A stretch of 64,000 nucleotides of DNA from Roseitalea sp. MMSF_3546 (lineage in GTDB: Bacteria > Pseudomonadota > Alphaproteobacteria > Rhizobiales > Rhizobiaceae), in the NCBI RefSeq assembly GCF_030732865.1, contig NZ_JASHKB010000010.1, forward strand, positions 1-64,000, read 5' to 3'. The position numbers and the translations under genes are program-made. Under the pieces are notes generated by a model. It was not told where the DNA came from and ran no database searches. It saw nothing but the letters and a program-made list of their open reading frames with translations. How positions within the stretch are numbered: position 1 is the stretch's first letter; every line of letters starts with the position of its first letter. Positions 9,340-19,652 of the stretch are shown here, one piece after another.

Positions 9340-10359
9340 CGGTCGCCTCCCGCGATGCCGACGCTTCCGTGTTCCGGCCGGCCGCGGCGATCTCCTCGGC
9401 GAAATGGCAGGCGACTTCGTGGCCGGCAGCAAGCGTTCGCAGCAGCGGGCTCTCGGACCGGCATTTGTCCTGCGCGAAGGGGCAGCGCGGATGGAAGTGG
9501 CAGCCAGGCGGCGGCCTGAGCGGGCTCGGCAATTCGCCGCGCACGCGGCTGCGCTCGCGCCTGAGCCTTGGGTGATGGACCGGCACAGCCGCCATCAGTG
9601 CCTGTGTATAGGGGTGCAGCGGCGCGCCGAACAGGCTCTCGGTCCCGGCCATTTCGACGATCCGGCCCAGATACATGACCGCGATGCGGTCGGCGATGTG
9701 GCGGACGACGGCGAGATCGTGGCCGATGAACAAATAGCTGATGCCCATTTCGTCCTTGATGTCCTGCAGGAGATTGACAACCTGCGCCTGCACCGACACA
9801 TCGAGCGCTGACACCGCCTCGTCACAAACGACAAATCGCGGATTGGAGGCAATGGCGCGCGCGATCCCGATCCGCTGGCGCTGGCCACCGGAGAACTGAT
9901 GCGGGTGGCGATGGCGGTAGCGCGCCGGCAGGCCGACCTTGTCGAGCGTGTCGGCCGCATGTCGGCTCAATTCGGGCGACGGCCGCGCGCCTTGCGAGAG
10001 CAGCGGCTCGAGGATGATCTCCTCGACGGTCAGGCGCGGATTGAGCGAGGCATGCGGGTCCTGGAAGATGATCTGCATGTCTTTGCGCATGTGGCGCAGC
10101 GGTGCCGGCTTCATCGCCAGCACGTCCTCGCCCGCAAAGCGCACGGAGCCTGCCGTGGGTTCGATCAGGCGCAGGATCAGCCGCCCGACCGTGGATTTCC
10201 CACAGCCGCTCTCTCCGACCAGTCCGAGCGTCTCGCCGACGGCGATGTCGAAGGCGATCCCGTTGACGGCGCGAACGACCGGCTTTTGCCGGATGAGGTT
10301 ATTGGAACTGGCCAGCTTGAAGTGCTTGACCAGCCCGTCGACGCGCAGCAACGGCTCTC

Positions 10360-10363
<4 letters not shown>
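9326..10363 (-). CDS. dipeptide/oligopeptide ABC transporter ATP-binding protein (DppF/OppF type)
   Basis: A 345-residue ATPase with Walker A GESGCGKST, signature FSGGQRQRIGIARA and Walker B VVCDEAVSALD, followed by the C-terminal oligopeptide-transporter extension containing the cysteine-bearing motif PPGCHFHPRCPFAQ. It energises import together with the DppD-like ATPase encoded immediately upstream. The ATG at 10363 was chosen because GGGAGA precedes it and it overlaps the stop of the upstream gene by 4 bp. The last codons overlap the start of the enolase-superfamily gene downstream by 14 bp, indicating tight coupling. Confidence 0.9.
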
Positions 10364-11348
<985 letters not shown>

Positions 11349-11352
<4 letters not shown>

Positions 11353-12242
11353 CCCTGTTCCACCTTCATGCGCGGGTCGAGCACATCGCGCAGGCCGTCG
11401 CCCAAAAGGTTCAGTCCGAGCGCGGTGATTGCGATGGCAATGCCCGGCACGATTGTCAGCCAGGGCGCCTCGCGCAGATAGGCGCGGCCTTCCGAGATCA
11501 GGATGCCCCAGCTCGGCACGGTCGGCGGAGCGCCAAGGCCCAGAAAGCTGAGCACAGCCTCCGACAGCACCGCATAGGCGAAGACGAAGCTGAGCTGAAC
11601 GATCAGAGGGGCCAGGCAATTGGGCAGAACGTGCCGGCGCAGGATCCGCAGGTCCGTCGCCCCGCCGGCGCGCGCGGCCTGCACGAAATCGAGTTCGCGG
11701 ACGACCAGCACCGACGAACGCACGACGCGCGCGGTGCGCGGCACATAGACGACCGACAGCGCGACCACGGCCGTCACGGCAGAGGGGCCGAGCGCGGCGG
11801 CGATGCCGATCGCCAGCAGTACTGCGGGGAAGGCCATCAACGCATCGGCGATCCGCATCAGGATGTCGTCCAGCCGCGAGTAGTAGCCAGCGAGCGCACC
11901 CAACGCCACGCCGAGCAGCGCGTTGATCAGCACAACGCTCAAGCCGATGCCAAGGCTCAGTCGCGCGCCGTAGAGCACACGCGCCAGCATGTCGCGGCCG
12001 AGGTTGTCGGTGCCCAACAGGAACTGCAGCGATGGCGGCTGGAAGCGGTCGCGGATCGACAGTTCGTTCGGCGCCGCATCGGTCAGCAACGGCGTGGCCG
12101 CCGTCGCGAACACGATGAACCCGAACAGGACGGCGCCGGTGACGAAGGCGCGGTTGCGCAGGAAGGGCGCGGCGCCGGCGCGCACACGAGCCAGCGCACC
12201 GGGCCTTTCGCCAACGGTGTCGAGCATGTCGGGGGCAGCCAT
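11349..12242 (-). CDS. dipeptide-type ABC transporter permease (DppC type)
   Basis: A 297-residue inner-membrane permease with an N-terminal membrane segment (about residues 32-52), a periplasmic loop, then five more hydrophobic segments. The cytoplasmic EAA-like loop with the GG and R-RHVLPN elements that contacts the ATPase is present in the second half. It begins one base after the stop of the DppB-type permease gene, and its own stop overlaps the start of the DppD-type gene. Confidence 0.9.
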
Positions 12243-12243
12243 T

Positions 12244-13197
12244 TCAGTCGCCTCCCTTCACGCGGATGCGCGGATCGAGCCAGGTGTAGAGCACGTCGAT
12301 GACGATATTGAGCAGCAGGAGTGCGGCGGTGATGAAGAACAGCCCGCCCTGCACCATCGGATAGTCGCGGCTCATGATCGCATTGCCCATGAGCGCGCCG
12401 ATGCCCGGCACGCCGAAAATCGTCTCGATGATGATCGAACCCGACAGCAGCACCGACAGGATTAGGCCCATCACGGTGACAACGGGCATCATGACATTGG
12501 CAAGCGCGTGCTGGCCAATGACCTGCCACTCGCTCAACCCCTTGGCGCGCGCGGTGCGGATATAGTCCTGACCCAACACTTCGAGCATGGTCGATCGCGT
12601 GATGCGAGTCAGAAGGCCGGCCTGCAACAGGGCTAGCGCGACGGCCGGCATGGTCGTGGTGCGCAGCCAGCCCACCGGATCCTCCGTGAAGGGAACATAG
12701 CCACCCGTCGGCAGCCAGCCCAGATAGACCGAGAAGATGACGATCATCACCAGTGCGAGCCAGAAATTCGGCAGGGAAACCCCGACTAGCGCAAACAGCG
12801 TGGCCGCCTGGTCAAGCCATTTGTTGTGGTTGAGCGCGGCCACGATGCCGGTGATCAGCCCGAAGACGATGGTGATGGCAAGCGAATAGATGGCGATGCC
12901 GACGGTAATCGGCGAGCGCTGGATCAGCGCCTCGGTGACCGGAATGCCCAGCAGCAGCGAGCGGCCGAGATCGCCCTGGAATAGATTGGTGTAGAACGTC
13001 AGTATCTGAACGTGAAACGGCTGATCGAGTCCCAGATTTCTGCGGATCTGTTCGAGATCGGCGGCGGTTGCGGTGGGCCCGCCGATCACCGTCGCCGCAT
13101 CGCCGGGGATCAGATAGATGATGCCGAACGCAAACAGGCTGACCAGAAACAGCACCGGAATGGCCTGCAACAGCCGGTTCAGCGTGTATCCTATCAA
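12244..13197 (-). CDS. dipeptide-type ABC transporter permease (DppB type)
   Basis: A 317-residue permease with the typical N-terminal MIGYTLNRLLQAIPVLF segment, a large periplasmic loop and five further membrane segments; the EAA loop (TARAKGLSEWQVIGQHAL) is in the second half. The start codon is TTG at 13197, supported by GGGAGG a few bases upstream and by the conserved N-terminus. It follows the binding-protein gene after a 57-bp gap that contains a stable hairpin. Confidence 0.9.
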   Translation of the reverse strand: MIGYTLNRLLQAIPVLFLVSLFAFGIIYLIPGDAATVIGGPTATAADLEQIRRNLGLDQPFHVQILTFYTNLFQGDLGRSLLLGIPVTEALIQRSPITVGIAIYSLAITIVFGLITGIVAALNHNKWLDQAATLFALVGVSLPNFWLALVMIVIFSVYLGWLPTGGYVPFTEDPVGWLRTTTMPAVALALLQAGLLTRITRSTMLEVLGQDYIRTARAKGLSEWQVIGQHALANVMMPVVTVMGLILSVLLSGSIIIETIFGVPGIGALMGNAIMSRDYPMVQGGLFFITAALLLLNIVIDVLYTWLDPRIRVKGGD

Positions 13198-13217
13198 ACC
13201 TGACCTCCCACGTCAGA

Positions 13218-13247
13218 GGATCGGGGCCGTCGTTCCGGCCCCGATCC
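13218..13247 (-). terminator. intercistronic hairpin between binding protein and permease genes
   Basis: Perfect 11-bp arms GGATCGGGGCC (13218-13228) and GGCCCCGATCC (13237-13247) enclose an 8-base loop, just after the stop of the binding-protein gene. No run of T follows on the minus strand, so it more likely limits readthrough or protects the 3' end of the binding-protein message than ends transcription fully. Confidence 0.55.
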
Positions 13248-13254
13248 GCCAAGT

Positions 13255-14835
13255 TTACTGTTCAAGCCACACGTTGGAAACGCGGGTGTTGTAGAATGGC
13301 TTGTAGTTCTCGACATTGCTGCGAATGCCCTGCGTGCTGGGCAGTATGCCGAAGGGGATGACCATAACCGTCTCCAGCGCTATGCGTTGCGCTTCGGCGA
13401 AAGCGGCCTGGCGTTCCTCGAGCGTCTGTCCATTCTCGACAATCTCGAACTGGGCGTTGAAGTCGGGATTGCCGGTATTGTCCTTGGGCTTGTGAACATT
13501 GTTGGGGTCGGCCAGATTGCGCAAAGTGGTGGGTCCGCCCTGCGCGACCACGGTGATCCAGCCGGTGTAGAAGAAGTTCCAACCCTCGGTTTCCTGTTCG
13601 CTGGTCGCCAGCGCGGTCGGCCAGTCCAGCACCCGCAACTCCGAGTTCATGCCGGCGGCCTTGAGCTGTTCGTTCATGACGACCGAAGTGTTGTACATGA
13701 ACGGGAACTGCTGGTTGGTCAGAAGGATGATCGGCTCACCGTCATAGCCGCCCTCCTCGAGCAATTGCCGTGCCCGCTCCGGATCGGCCTGGTTGTACCA
13801 TTCGGTCCCTGCTTCGGAAAAATAGGCCTGTCCCGGGAACTGCAGCGCCCCGTTGAGCTTGTAGGCGCCGTCGGTGGCCGCATCCATGATCTCTTCCATG
13901 TCCATGGCGGCAACCATGGCCTGGCGGACCTTCTCGTTGTCCGTGGGCGGGAAGGAGAAATTGGGGTAGCCGATGTTCAGGCCCCAGTTCTCGAGCCGGA
14001 CGAGTTCGACCCCCTCGGTTTCGGCGAGCCGCTCCTGCGAGATGGTCGGCACGTCTTCGACGATGTGCGCTTCTCCCGTCTCAAGTGCCGCCATGCGCGC
14101 GCCGGACTCGGTCAGCATCCGAAAGCGCACCGTGTCGACACAGGCCTGCTTGCGGCCGGCAAAGCCACTCACGCCATCGAGCGTATTGTTGGGCTGATAG
14201 TCCTCATAGCGCTCCAGAAGCACGTGGCTGTCGGGCACGAACTCGACGAATGAGAACGGTCCCGTGCCGATGATGTCGACCTGATTGGCCGGCTTGCCGG
14301 CCTCCTCTTCGGGCATGATGACGATGGGCACCGTGTAGGATGACAGGTTCTCGATGAAGGTCGGCTGCGGCTCTGACAGGGTGATGACGAAGGTGGAGTC
14401 GTCCGGCGTCTCCCAGCCGGCGACGATGTCGAGCACCGAACGATTGAAGCCGATGTCCTTGTAGCGCTGATAGGAAGCGGCGACGTCCGCCGAGGTCATC
14501 GGCTCGCCGTTGTGGAATTTGACGCCGTCGCGCAGCCTGAATGTGTAACTCAGTCCGTCCTCGGAGACCTCGATGCTCTCGGCAAGGTCCGGCACCGGGT
14601 TCATGTTCTCGTCGCGGATGACCAGGGTCTCGTAGACGTTCATGGCGACATTGCGGGTCGCCGAGGACGTGTTGGTCTGCTGGTCGAGCGAGGGGACACC
14701 GGCCTGCAGCCCGACGATCAGTTCGCCGCCGACATTTGGGCATTCGAACGGTTCGGCTAGCGCGGAAGTGGCGACAAGCAGCGCCCCGGCGGCGATCGAT
14801 GAAGTCAGAATGGTCTTGGTCCGGTCGACTTTCAT
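13255..14835 (-). CDS. ABC transporter substrate-binding protein, family 5 (peptide/opine type)
   Basis: A 526-residue periplasmic binding protein with a signal peptide (about residues 1-27, ending SALA). The SBP_bac_5 features are visible: GGELIVGLQ at the mature N-terminus, NVYETL and the region LRDGVKFHNGEPMTS near residue 100-115. The family binds peptides, nickel, opines, cellobiose-type sugars and others, so the ligand is open. AGGAGG precedes the ATG. It heads the importer genes and follows an amidohydrolase gene after 54 bp. Context (sugar-acid dehydratases and deacylases) suggests an N-acylated or amide-linked sugar acid rather than a simple peptide. Confidence 0.9.
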   Translation of the reverse strand: MKVDRTKTILTSSIAAGALLVATSALAEPFECPNVGGELIVGLQAGVPSLDQQTNTSSATRNVAMNVYETLVIRDENMNPVPDLAESIEVSEDGLSYTFRLRDGVKFHNGEPMTSADVAASYQRYKDIGFNRSVLDIVAGWETPDDSTFVITLSEPQPTFIENLSSYTVPIVIMPEEEAGKPANQVDIIGTGPFSFVEFVPDSHVLLERYEDYQPNNTLDGVSGFAGRKQACVDTVRFRMLTESGARMAALETGEAHIVEDVPTISQERLAETEGVELVRLENWGLNIGYPNFSFPPTDNEKVRQAMVAAMDMEEIMDAATDGAYKLNGALQFPGQAYFSEAGTEWYNQADPERARQLLEEGGYDGEPIILLTNQQFPFMYNTSVVMNEQLKAAGMNSELRVLDWPTALATSEQETEGWNFFYTGWITVVAQGGPTTLRNLADPNNVHKPKDNTGNPDFNAQFEIVENGQTLEERQAAFAEAQRIALETVMVIPFGILPSTQGIRSNVENYKPFYNTRVSNVWLEQ

Positions 14836-14889
14836 GGTGTGATCCTCCTCTGGAAAGTCTCGGGTTTCAGGCGGCAGTCTCCTAGGCCG

Positions 14890-15750
14890 TCACGGCTGCA
14901 ATCCGCCGTGCCACCAGTGTTCGAACGGGTTGGAGTGGATGATCGCATCGATCGTGGCTTTGCTGACGCGCGGCAATGCGGTGCCTTGAAGCTGATCGTT
15001 GATGTTGCGCAGGCCGTCGAGCGACTCCTGAACGCCGGCGAACGGGAAGTCGGTTCCCCAGAAGATCTTTTCGCGCTCGGTGATGCGGTATTCCTGCGCT
15101 ATAATGAGCGCGTTCCAGTATTGCCAAGGCCGGTAGCACAGCGCCGAAATCTCGCAATAGACGTTCGTGCGCTTGCGCGCGATTACCACGCATTCCGCCA
15201 TCCACGGATGCGCCATGTGCGCCATGATCATCTTCAGATCGGGATGGCGCGCTGCGATTGTGTCGACGTCGTCGGGGCGGCCGAGCGCGTTCGGCGCGTT
15301 CTCGGCGAAGGTCGTGCCCATATGCATGGTGAGCGGCAGGTTTTTGGCGACGCAATAGCGGTAGACCGGCTCCATGCGCTCATCGAGCAGCGACACGCCG
15401 CTGTAGATTGGGCCGAACTTGACGCCCTTCAGGCCCAGCCCTTCAATGGCGTGCGTGAGAAGCTCCATCGTGTCGGGCCGGCGCGGGTCGATGGCGGCGA
15501 ATCCCACGAACTTGTCAGGATATCTGGCGACCGCGGCCGCGGTCACCTCGTCATTGCCGTCGATGCCGGCGCTGTCGGCGTAGCGCGGGCTGAACAGGAT
15601 CGCCTTGTCGACGCCTTCCATGGCCGAATGGATCGTATCTGCATCGGCTGCGGGATTGACGCTGCCGGGCCGCGAATAGGCGGTACCGCTGGCGAACAGG
15701 TCATTGACCTGGTGGCGGTCGTAGACGTTGACGTGGCAGTCGACGATCAT
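14890..15750 (-). CDS. amidohydrolase-2 family TIM-barrel hydrolase
   Basis: A 286-residue protein of the amidohydrolase-related (PF04909-like) family. It starts MIVDCHVNVYD, where relatives have a D-x-H-x-H metal motif; the second His is replaced by Asn here. Later elements are GFAAIDPRRPD, KFGPIYSG, a His pair in MIMAHMAHPWM and the C-terminal WGTDFPF with the catalytic Asp. Members hydrolyse lactones or decarboxylate aromatic and dicarboxylic acids. The start at 15750 has GGTGGAGC upstream; the longer frame adds 17 unlikely residues. It lies 22 bp after the RraA-like gene. A lactonase role in the pathway is inference. Confidence 0.75.
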   Translation of the reverse strand: MIVDCHVNVYDRHQVNDLFASGTAYSRPGSVNPAADADTIHSAMEGVDKAILFSPRYADSAGIDGNDEVTAAAVARYPDKFVGFAAIDPRRPDTMELLTHAIEGLGLKGVKFGPIYSGVSLLDERMEPVYRYCVAKNLPLTMHMGTTFAENAPNALGRPDDVDTIAARHPDLKMIMAHMAHPWMAECVVIARKRTNVYCEISALCYRPWQYWNALIIAQEYRITEREKIFWGTDFPFAGVQESLDGLRNINDQLQGTALPRVSKATIDAIIHSNPFEHWWHGGLQP

Positions 15751-15772
15751 CGCGCTTGCTCCACCCTGCCCC

Positions 15773-16471
15773 TTAGAGCACGCCGAATTCGTCATAGACA
15801 TCGGCGAGCAGGCGTCCGTCGAGCAGCGCCTTGCGCGTGGAGTTCTCGCGCGCCAGCTTGTCCCGGCCGGCCTCGAGTACCTCGTTCTCGATTTGCCTGG
15901 GGATCACCGCGCAGCCATCGGCATCGCCGAATATGATGTCGCCGGGATGGACCAACACGCCGCCGCATTCGACCGGAACGTCGATCTCGATCACCTTGCC
16001 CCGGCCGGCGCTGTCGAGCGGCGCTATCCCGGCGGCAAAGACCGGAAACCCCATCTGGCGAATGTCCTTGATGTCGCGGACCATGCCGTCCATCAGCGCG
16101 CCGGTTGCTCCGCGCATGGTGGCGGCCGTGCTCAAGAGGCCGCCCCAGGGCGCGATCCGGCCGGTCGCACCGCAGGAAGCCACCGCGACGTCGCCGGGCT
16201 TTAGATCGTCGACGAGCCTGATTTCCAGTTCGTAGTGGTTCTCGTCGGGGCGCGGTGGCGCATAGACATCGGCATAGAGCATGGTGCGCGCACGCCCGAC
16301 CAATATGCGGGTGTCGTCGAGCGGACGAATATGCGGCGGCATGGTCTGCCTGGTCTGGCCGAGATCGTCGAGCACGTCCGAAATCAGGGCGCAAAAGAAG
16401 GTCTCGCCGATCTCCGCCACCAGCGGATCGTGTTTGCCGTCGGGGGAGCGCGCCGCCAGTGTTTCGCTCAT
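15773..16471 (-). CDS. RraA-like protein (4-hydroxy-4-methyl-2-oxoglutarate aldolase family)
   Basis: A 232-residue RraA/dimethylmenaquinone methyltransferase-like protein. The substrate and metal-binding segment GALMDGMVRDIKD (Arg and Asp of the G-x-x-x-R-D motif) and the C-terminal GDIIFGDADGCAVIP are clear. Class II pyruvate aldolases of this family cleave 4-hydroxy-4-methyl-2-oxoglutarate or oxaloacetate, and related proteins occur in sugar-acid operons. The ATG at 16471 is used because GGGGA precedes it and because the longer frame would run into the operator at 16491-16506. It is the first gene of the operon that includes the dipeptide-type importer, so it is the likely direct target of the adjacent LacI repressor. 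Confidence 0.8.
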   Translation of the reverse strand: MSETLAARSPDGKHDPLVAEIGETFFCALISDVLDDLGQTRQTMPPHIRPLDDTRILVGRARTMLYADVYAPPRPDENHYELEIRLVDDLKPGDVAVASCGATGRIAPWGGLLSTAATMRGATGALMDGMVRDIKDIRQMGFPVFAAGIAPLDSAGRGKVIEIDVPVECGGVLVHPGDIIFGDADGCAVIPRQIENEVLEAGRDKLARENSTRKALLDGRLLADVYDEFGVL

Positions 16472-16490
16472 CGAATCCCCATTTCCAATG

Positions 16491-16506
16491 ACTTTAACCT
16501 TAAAGT
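16491..16506. promoter_or_regulatory. LacI-type operator, copy 2 (ACTTTAACCTTAAAGT, perfect palindrome)
   Basis: A perfect 16-bp palindrome 20 bp upstream of the RraA-like gene and 85 bp downstream of the LacI-family gene. It shares its ACTTTAAC half-site with the operator at 4447-4462. A TTGACG box on the minus strand (16535-16530) may be the -35 of the promoter it controls, but no good -10 was found. Confidence 0.7.
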
Positions 16507-16591
16507 AAGGTGGCACAGCCTTCCATGTCCGTCAACCGGCAATCCATCTGTATAGCGGAAAGCGTACCGCCGAGCCTCGATGGCCCTGCGA

Positions 16592-17635
16592 TCAGGCCGA
16601 TTGACCGGGCACGAAGGATACGGGCAAGACGATGTCACGCGTCGAAAAGGCGCCGGTCTCGATGGTCCGCAAAAGTTCAGCGCCGGCACGGTATCCCATC
16701 GCGTAGGCGTCCGAACGCACCGTTACCAGGCTAGGGACGGCATAGGCAGCGAAATCGAAGCTGTTGAAACCGGTCACGCGCAGATCGTCGGGCACCTTAA
16801 TGCCGCGCTGCGCCAGCAGCTTGAGCGCGGCCATGGCCATGCGGTCATTGCCGCCGACAATGGCGTCGGGCAGGCCCTCGGCGTCGATGGCTTCGGCAAC
16901 GGCGGCCTGGGTGGCGGCAAGGGACTCATCACCACAAGCGACGATCGTCAGGCTGGCGCCATGGCGATCGCAAACATTCTGCGTTCCGCGGATGCGTTCC
17001 GACATGGCAGGCCATCGCTCGGCCGGCCGCAGGAACATCATCCTGCGGGCGCCCTGCGCAACAAGGTACTCGGCGATCTGACTGGCACCGCGATGATCGT
17101 CTTGGCGGACGGTGCAAACGTCCGCATGGTCGTAGGCCTCCTGAACAAGGACGAGCGGCACGCGAAGATTGATCAGCCGCTCGATCAGTGCACGGCGCCG
17201 GTCCCGGGGGCCCGAGAGGATCGCGCACACGCCGTCGGTCCTGAGCTGCGCCAGAAGCGGGGCGTCGAGCATGTTGTCCGAACGCACGCCCTGCAGGACC
17301 ACGCTGTAGTCGTTTTCGGTGGCGACGTTGGAAAGACCCGCCACGACCTGTGTGGTAAACGGGTCGTTGAGGAACTGTGGCACGTCGTCCAGAACCAACA
17401 TGCCCAGCGCATTGGTCCGCTGCGACCGCAACTGCCGGGCCGCCGCGTGCGGGCGGTAGCCCAATTGCTCGATGGCGGCGCGCACACGCTCGCGCGTCTT
17501 GGCGCCGACCTGGCTGTCCCGGCCATTGAGCACGTTGGAGACGGTCATCGGTGTGACACCGGCGACAAGGGCGACGTCCTTTAGCGTCAACGTGCCGCGC
17601 CGTTGTGCTTTGTTAACGGTCTCGGACTTTGTCAC
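16592..17635 (-). CDS. LacI-family transcriptional repressor
   Basis: A 347-residue regulator with an N-terminal LacI helix-turn-helix (TLKDVALVAGVTPMTVSNVLNG, about residues 16-37), a hinge helix (PHAAARQLRSQRTNALG) and a periplasmic-binding-protein-like effector domain ending near residue 340. The start is the GTG at 17635 with GGAG six bases upstream. It is transcribed towards the RraA-like operon and very likely binds the ACTTTAAC-type operators at 16491-16506 and 4447-4462. The effector would be an intermediate of the pathway, unknown here. Confidence 0.88.
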   Translation of the reverse strand: MTKSETVNKAQRRGTLTLKDVALVAGVTPMTVSNVLNGRDSQVGAKTRERVRAAIEQLGYRPHAAARQLRSQRTNALGMLVLDDVPQFLNDPFTTQVVAGLSNVATENDYSVVLQGVRSDNMLDAPLLAQLRTDGVCAILSGPRDRRRALIERLINLRVPLVLVQEAYDHADVCTVRQDDHRGASQIAEYLVAQGARRMMFLRPAERWPAMSERIRGTQNVCDRHGASLTIVACGDESLAATQAAVAEAIDAEGLPDAIVGGNDRMAMAALKLLAQRGIKVPDDLRVTGFNSFDFAAYAVPSLVTVRSDAYAMGYRAGAELLRTIETGAFSTRDIVLPVSFVPGQSA

Positions 17636-17964
17636 GAAAACTCCCGGAGGCTGGGCGGACGGTCCTGCGAACGGCTCGGATTGCGTTCGAGAACCCTCGG
17701 GCGCGGTCGAGCCAGCCTGGCCGCGCCGCCAGGTTGAACGTGATTACACCGCGCGCGCGCGCGCAGGCAAGCGGCAACACCTGCGGCCGCGCCGACCGGC
17801 CGGCAAGTTGGCGCCCGATCGAGGCGCGGCACGTCCCGGAACTGCTGACGGACGGTGCGCGCGCCCTATGCTATGGCGCCAAGGCCGATGCAAAAAAGGC
17901 AAGGCAAGCCAAGGCGGTGAGGAAGGCGGGCGCGCCGCGCGCCAGCGGAAAGGACAGGGTCTTG
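17636..17964. other. divergent intergenic region with a (GC)7 run
   Basis: This 329-bp stretch between the LacI gene (minus) and the renalase-like gene (plus) shows no convincing coding frame. It contains an uninterrupted GC dinucleotide run at 17751-17764. The promoters of both flanking genes must be here, but I could not pick out consensus boxes. Confidence 0.45.
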
Positions 17965-18930
17965 ATGGAGCAGGCAGATCGGCAGCCCCGCGTCGCGGTG
18001 ATCGGGGCCGGCATGGCCGGGCTTGCCGCGGCCCGGCGGCTGCGCCAGGCGGGCGTGGCCTGCACGGTGTTCGAAAAGAGCCGCGGCGTGTCCGGGCGCA
18101 TGGCAACGCGGCGCGCCGACGGTTCGACCTTCGATCACGGCGCCCAGTATTTCACCGTGCGCGGACCGCGCTTTGCCGCACTGGTGCGCGAACTGGAAGC
18201 TGCGGGCGCGGTCGCGCAATGGTTCGAGGGCGGCTTCGTCGGCCAGCCCACGATGAGCGCGGTCGGCAAGGCGCTCGCCGGGTCCACGCCGGTTGTCACG
18301 GAGCGAAGGGTAACGGGCCTGAACCGTCATCCTTCCGGCTGGTCGCTCCGGTTCGACAGCGGGCCGTCGCAACGGCCGGGCGGCGACAGCTTCGACGCGG
18401 TCGTGCTGGCGGTCCCGGCGCCGCAGGCAGGCGACCTGCTGCAAGGCGCCGGCATTGGCGTGGCCGGGCTGTCGGAGGTGACCTACGCGCCGTGCTGGGC
18501 GCTCATGCTCGCTTTTGACGAGCCGCCCGATCTCGGCGCGGACCGGTTGACATGCGATGACGGACCGATTGCCTGGGTGGCGCGCGAGGCCAGCAAGCCC
18601 GGCCGGCGGCCGGACGCTGGGACCTGCATCGTGCACGCCGCGCCGGACTGGTCGCGCGTTCATCTGGAATGGCGCGCCGAAGCGGTCGCCGAGGCGCTTC
18701 ATGCCGCCTTCAGCGCGCGTTTCGGCGTGAGCAGGCAGCCACGGTTCATCGCCGCCCATCGCTGGCGCCACGCCCGGGTCGAGCGCCCGTTCGGCGCGCC
18801 CTGCCATTGGGATCGCGCGGCCGGTATCGGTCTTTGCGGCGACTGGTGCATCGGCGCGCGGGTGGAAGCGGCGTTCGACAGCGGCGAGGCGGTCGCAACC
18901 GCATTGATCGGGTCCATGGCGCCGGGGTGA
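17965..18930 (+). CDS. renalase-like NAD(P)/FAD-dependent oxidoreductase
   Basis: A 321-residue flavoprotein of the bacterial renalase/amine-oxidase-like group. The dinucleotide fold GAGMAG lies at residues 14-19, followed by the FEKSRGVSGRMATRR segment (36-50) and FDHGAQYFT (56-64), which is the hallmark of renalase-type proteins; the C-terminal FAD-binding part contains CGDW near residue 290. Renalases oxidise isomeric dihydro-NAD(P) by-products, so a metabolite-repair role is plausible. The ATG at 17965 with AGGACAGGG upstream is the start; the longer frame is noise. It converges on the nucleotidyltransferase gene and shares no obvious operon. Confidence 0.82.
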   Translation: MEQADRQPRVAVIGAGMAGLAAARRLRQAGVACTVFEKSRGVSGRMATRRADGSTFDHGAQYFTVRGPRFAALVRELEAAGAVAQWFEGGFVGQPTMSAVGKALAGSTPVVTERRVTGLNRHPSGWSLRFDSGPSQRPGGDSFDAVVLAVPAPQAGDLLQGAGIGVAGLSEVTYAPCWALMLAFDEPPDLGADRLTCDDGPIAWVAREASKPGRRPDAGTCIVHAAPDWSRVHLEWRAEAVAEALHAAFSARFGVSRQPRFIAAHRWRHARVERPFGAPCHWDRAAGIGLCGDWCIGARVEAAFDSGEAVATALIGSMAPG

Positions 18931-18962
18931 ACCTTGCCGGCGACCGCGGCCGCGCGGCAGGT
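18931..18962. terminator. possible bidirectional hairpin between convergent genes
   Basis: ACCT-T-GCCG pairs with CGGCAGGT with one bulged T, enclosing a GC-rich loop that itself contains GCGGCCGC. It fills the 34-bp gap between the converging stops of the renalase-like and nucleotidyltransferase genes. No T-run, so termination is uncertain. Confidence 0.3.
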
Positions 18963-18964
18963 GC

Positions 18965-19540
18965 TCAGCGGCGCAGGGCGGCCAGGGCACGCTCGAGATC
19001 CTGGCGCGTATCGATGTCGACGAGGATCTGCGGCGGCGCGGCGATGACGGCCTCGGCCGGCAGCGCGGCAAGCAGCGCGCGGGCGCCATGATCGCCGCGG
19101 AGCGCGGCAAGGGCCGGAAAGACCGGCTGCGGAAAGCAGGCCGGCGGACAGCGGCGCCTGCCGTCCGATGCGGCCGAGGGCCGGTCGGTGGTGCACCTGT
19201 CGAGCACCGCGGTCAGCAGATCCGTGGTGACCAGCGGCATGTCGGCGAGCGCGATCAGAAGCCGGTCCGCGCCGAGCGCCCGTGCGCGGTCGACACCCAG
19301 GGCGAGGCTCGACGCCTGATCGCGCGGCCCGCCGCGCGGCGACAGGACCTCGAATCCCCCGAACAGGGCCGCAACCGCCGGCTCGGCGGTGACCACCGCA
19401 CGATGCGCCAGCCGGACACCGCCCATCGCCCGGGCGACATGCGCCGCCACGGGCGGCCCGTCCAGAGGCGCGAGCAGCTTGTTGGCGCCGCCGAAGCGGG
19501 TGGAGCGGCCGGCCGCCAGCACCAGGCCGAAGGCGGTCAC
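18965..19540 (-). CDS. MobA/MocA-like molybdenum cofactor nucleotidyltransferase
   Basis: A 191-residue NTP-transferase-like protein. It begins FGLVLAAGRSTRFGGANKLL, the nucleotide-binding LAAGxSxRFGxxK motif (Lys in NKLL), and has the metal-binding ALADMPLVT around residue 93-101 and a late VDIDTRQDL. This architecture fits MocA, which adds CMP to molybdopterin for the xanthine-dehydrogenase family, and a molybdenum hydroxylase of that family is encoded a few kilobases upstream in the same transcription direction. The start is GTG at 19540. It is the promoter-distal end of the large minus-strand cluster. Confidence 0.75.
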   Translation of the reverse strand: MTAFGLVLAAGRSTRFGGANKLLAPLDGPPVAAHVARAMGGVRLAHRAVVTAEPAVAALFGGFEVLSPRGGPRDQASSLALGVDRARALGADRLLIALADMPLVTTDLLTAVLDRCTTDRPSAASDGRRRCPPACFPQPVFPALAALRGDHGARALLAALPAEAVIAAPPQILVDIDTRQDLERALAALRR

Positions 19541-19652
19541 CGAGCCGTCTTCCCGGGCAGCGCGCCTGGCGTCGCGCCCGGCGCGGGCGGACCGCGGTGG
19601 CGCGGCGGGTCCGGCATGGTGCCCGACCTGTCGCGATCGGCCCGGTGCGCCA

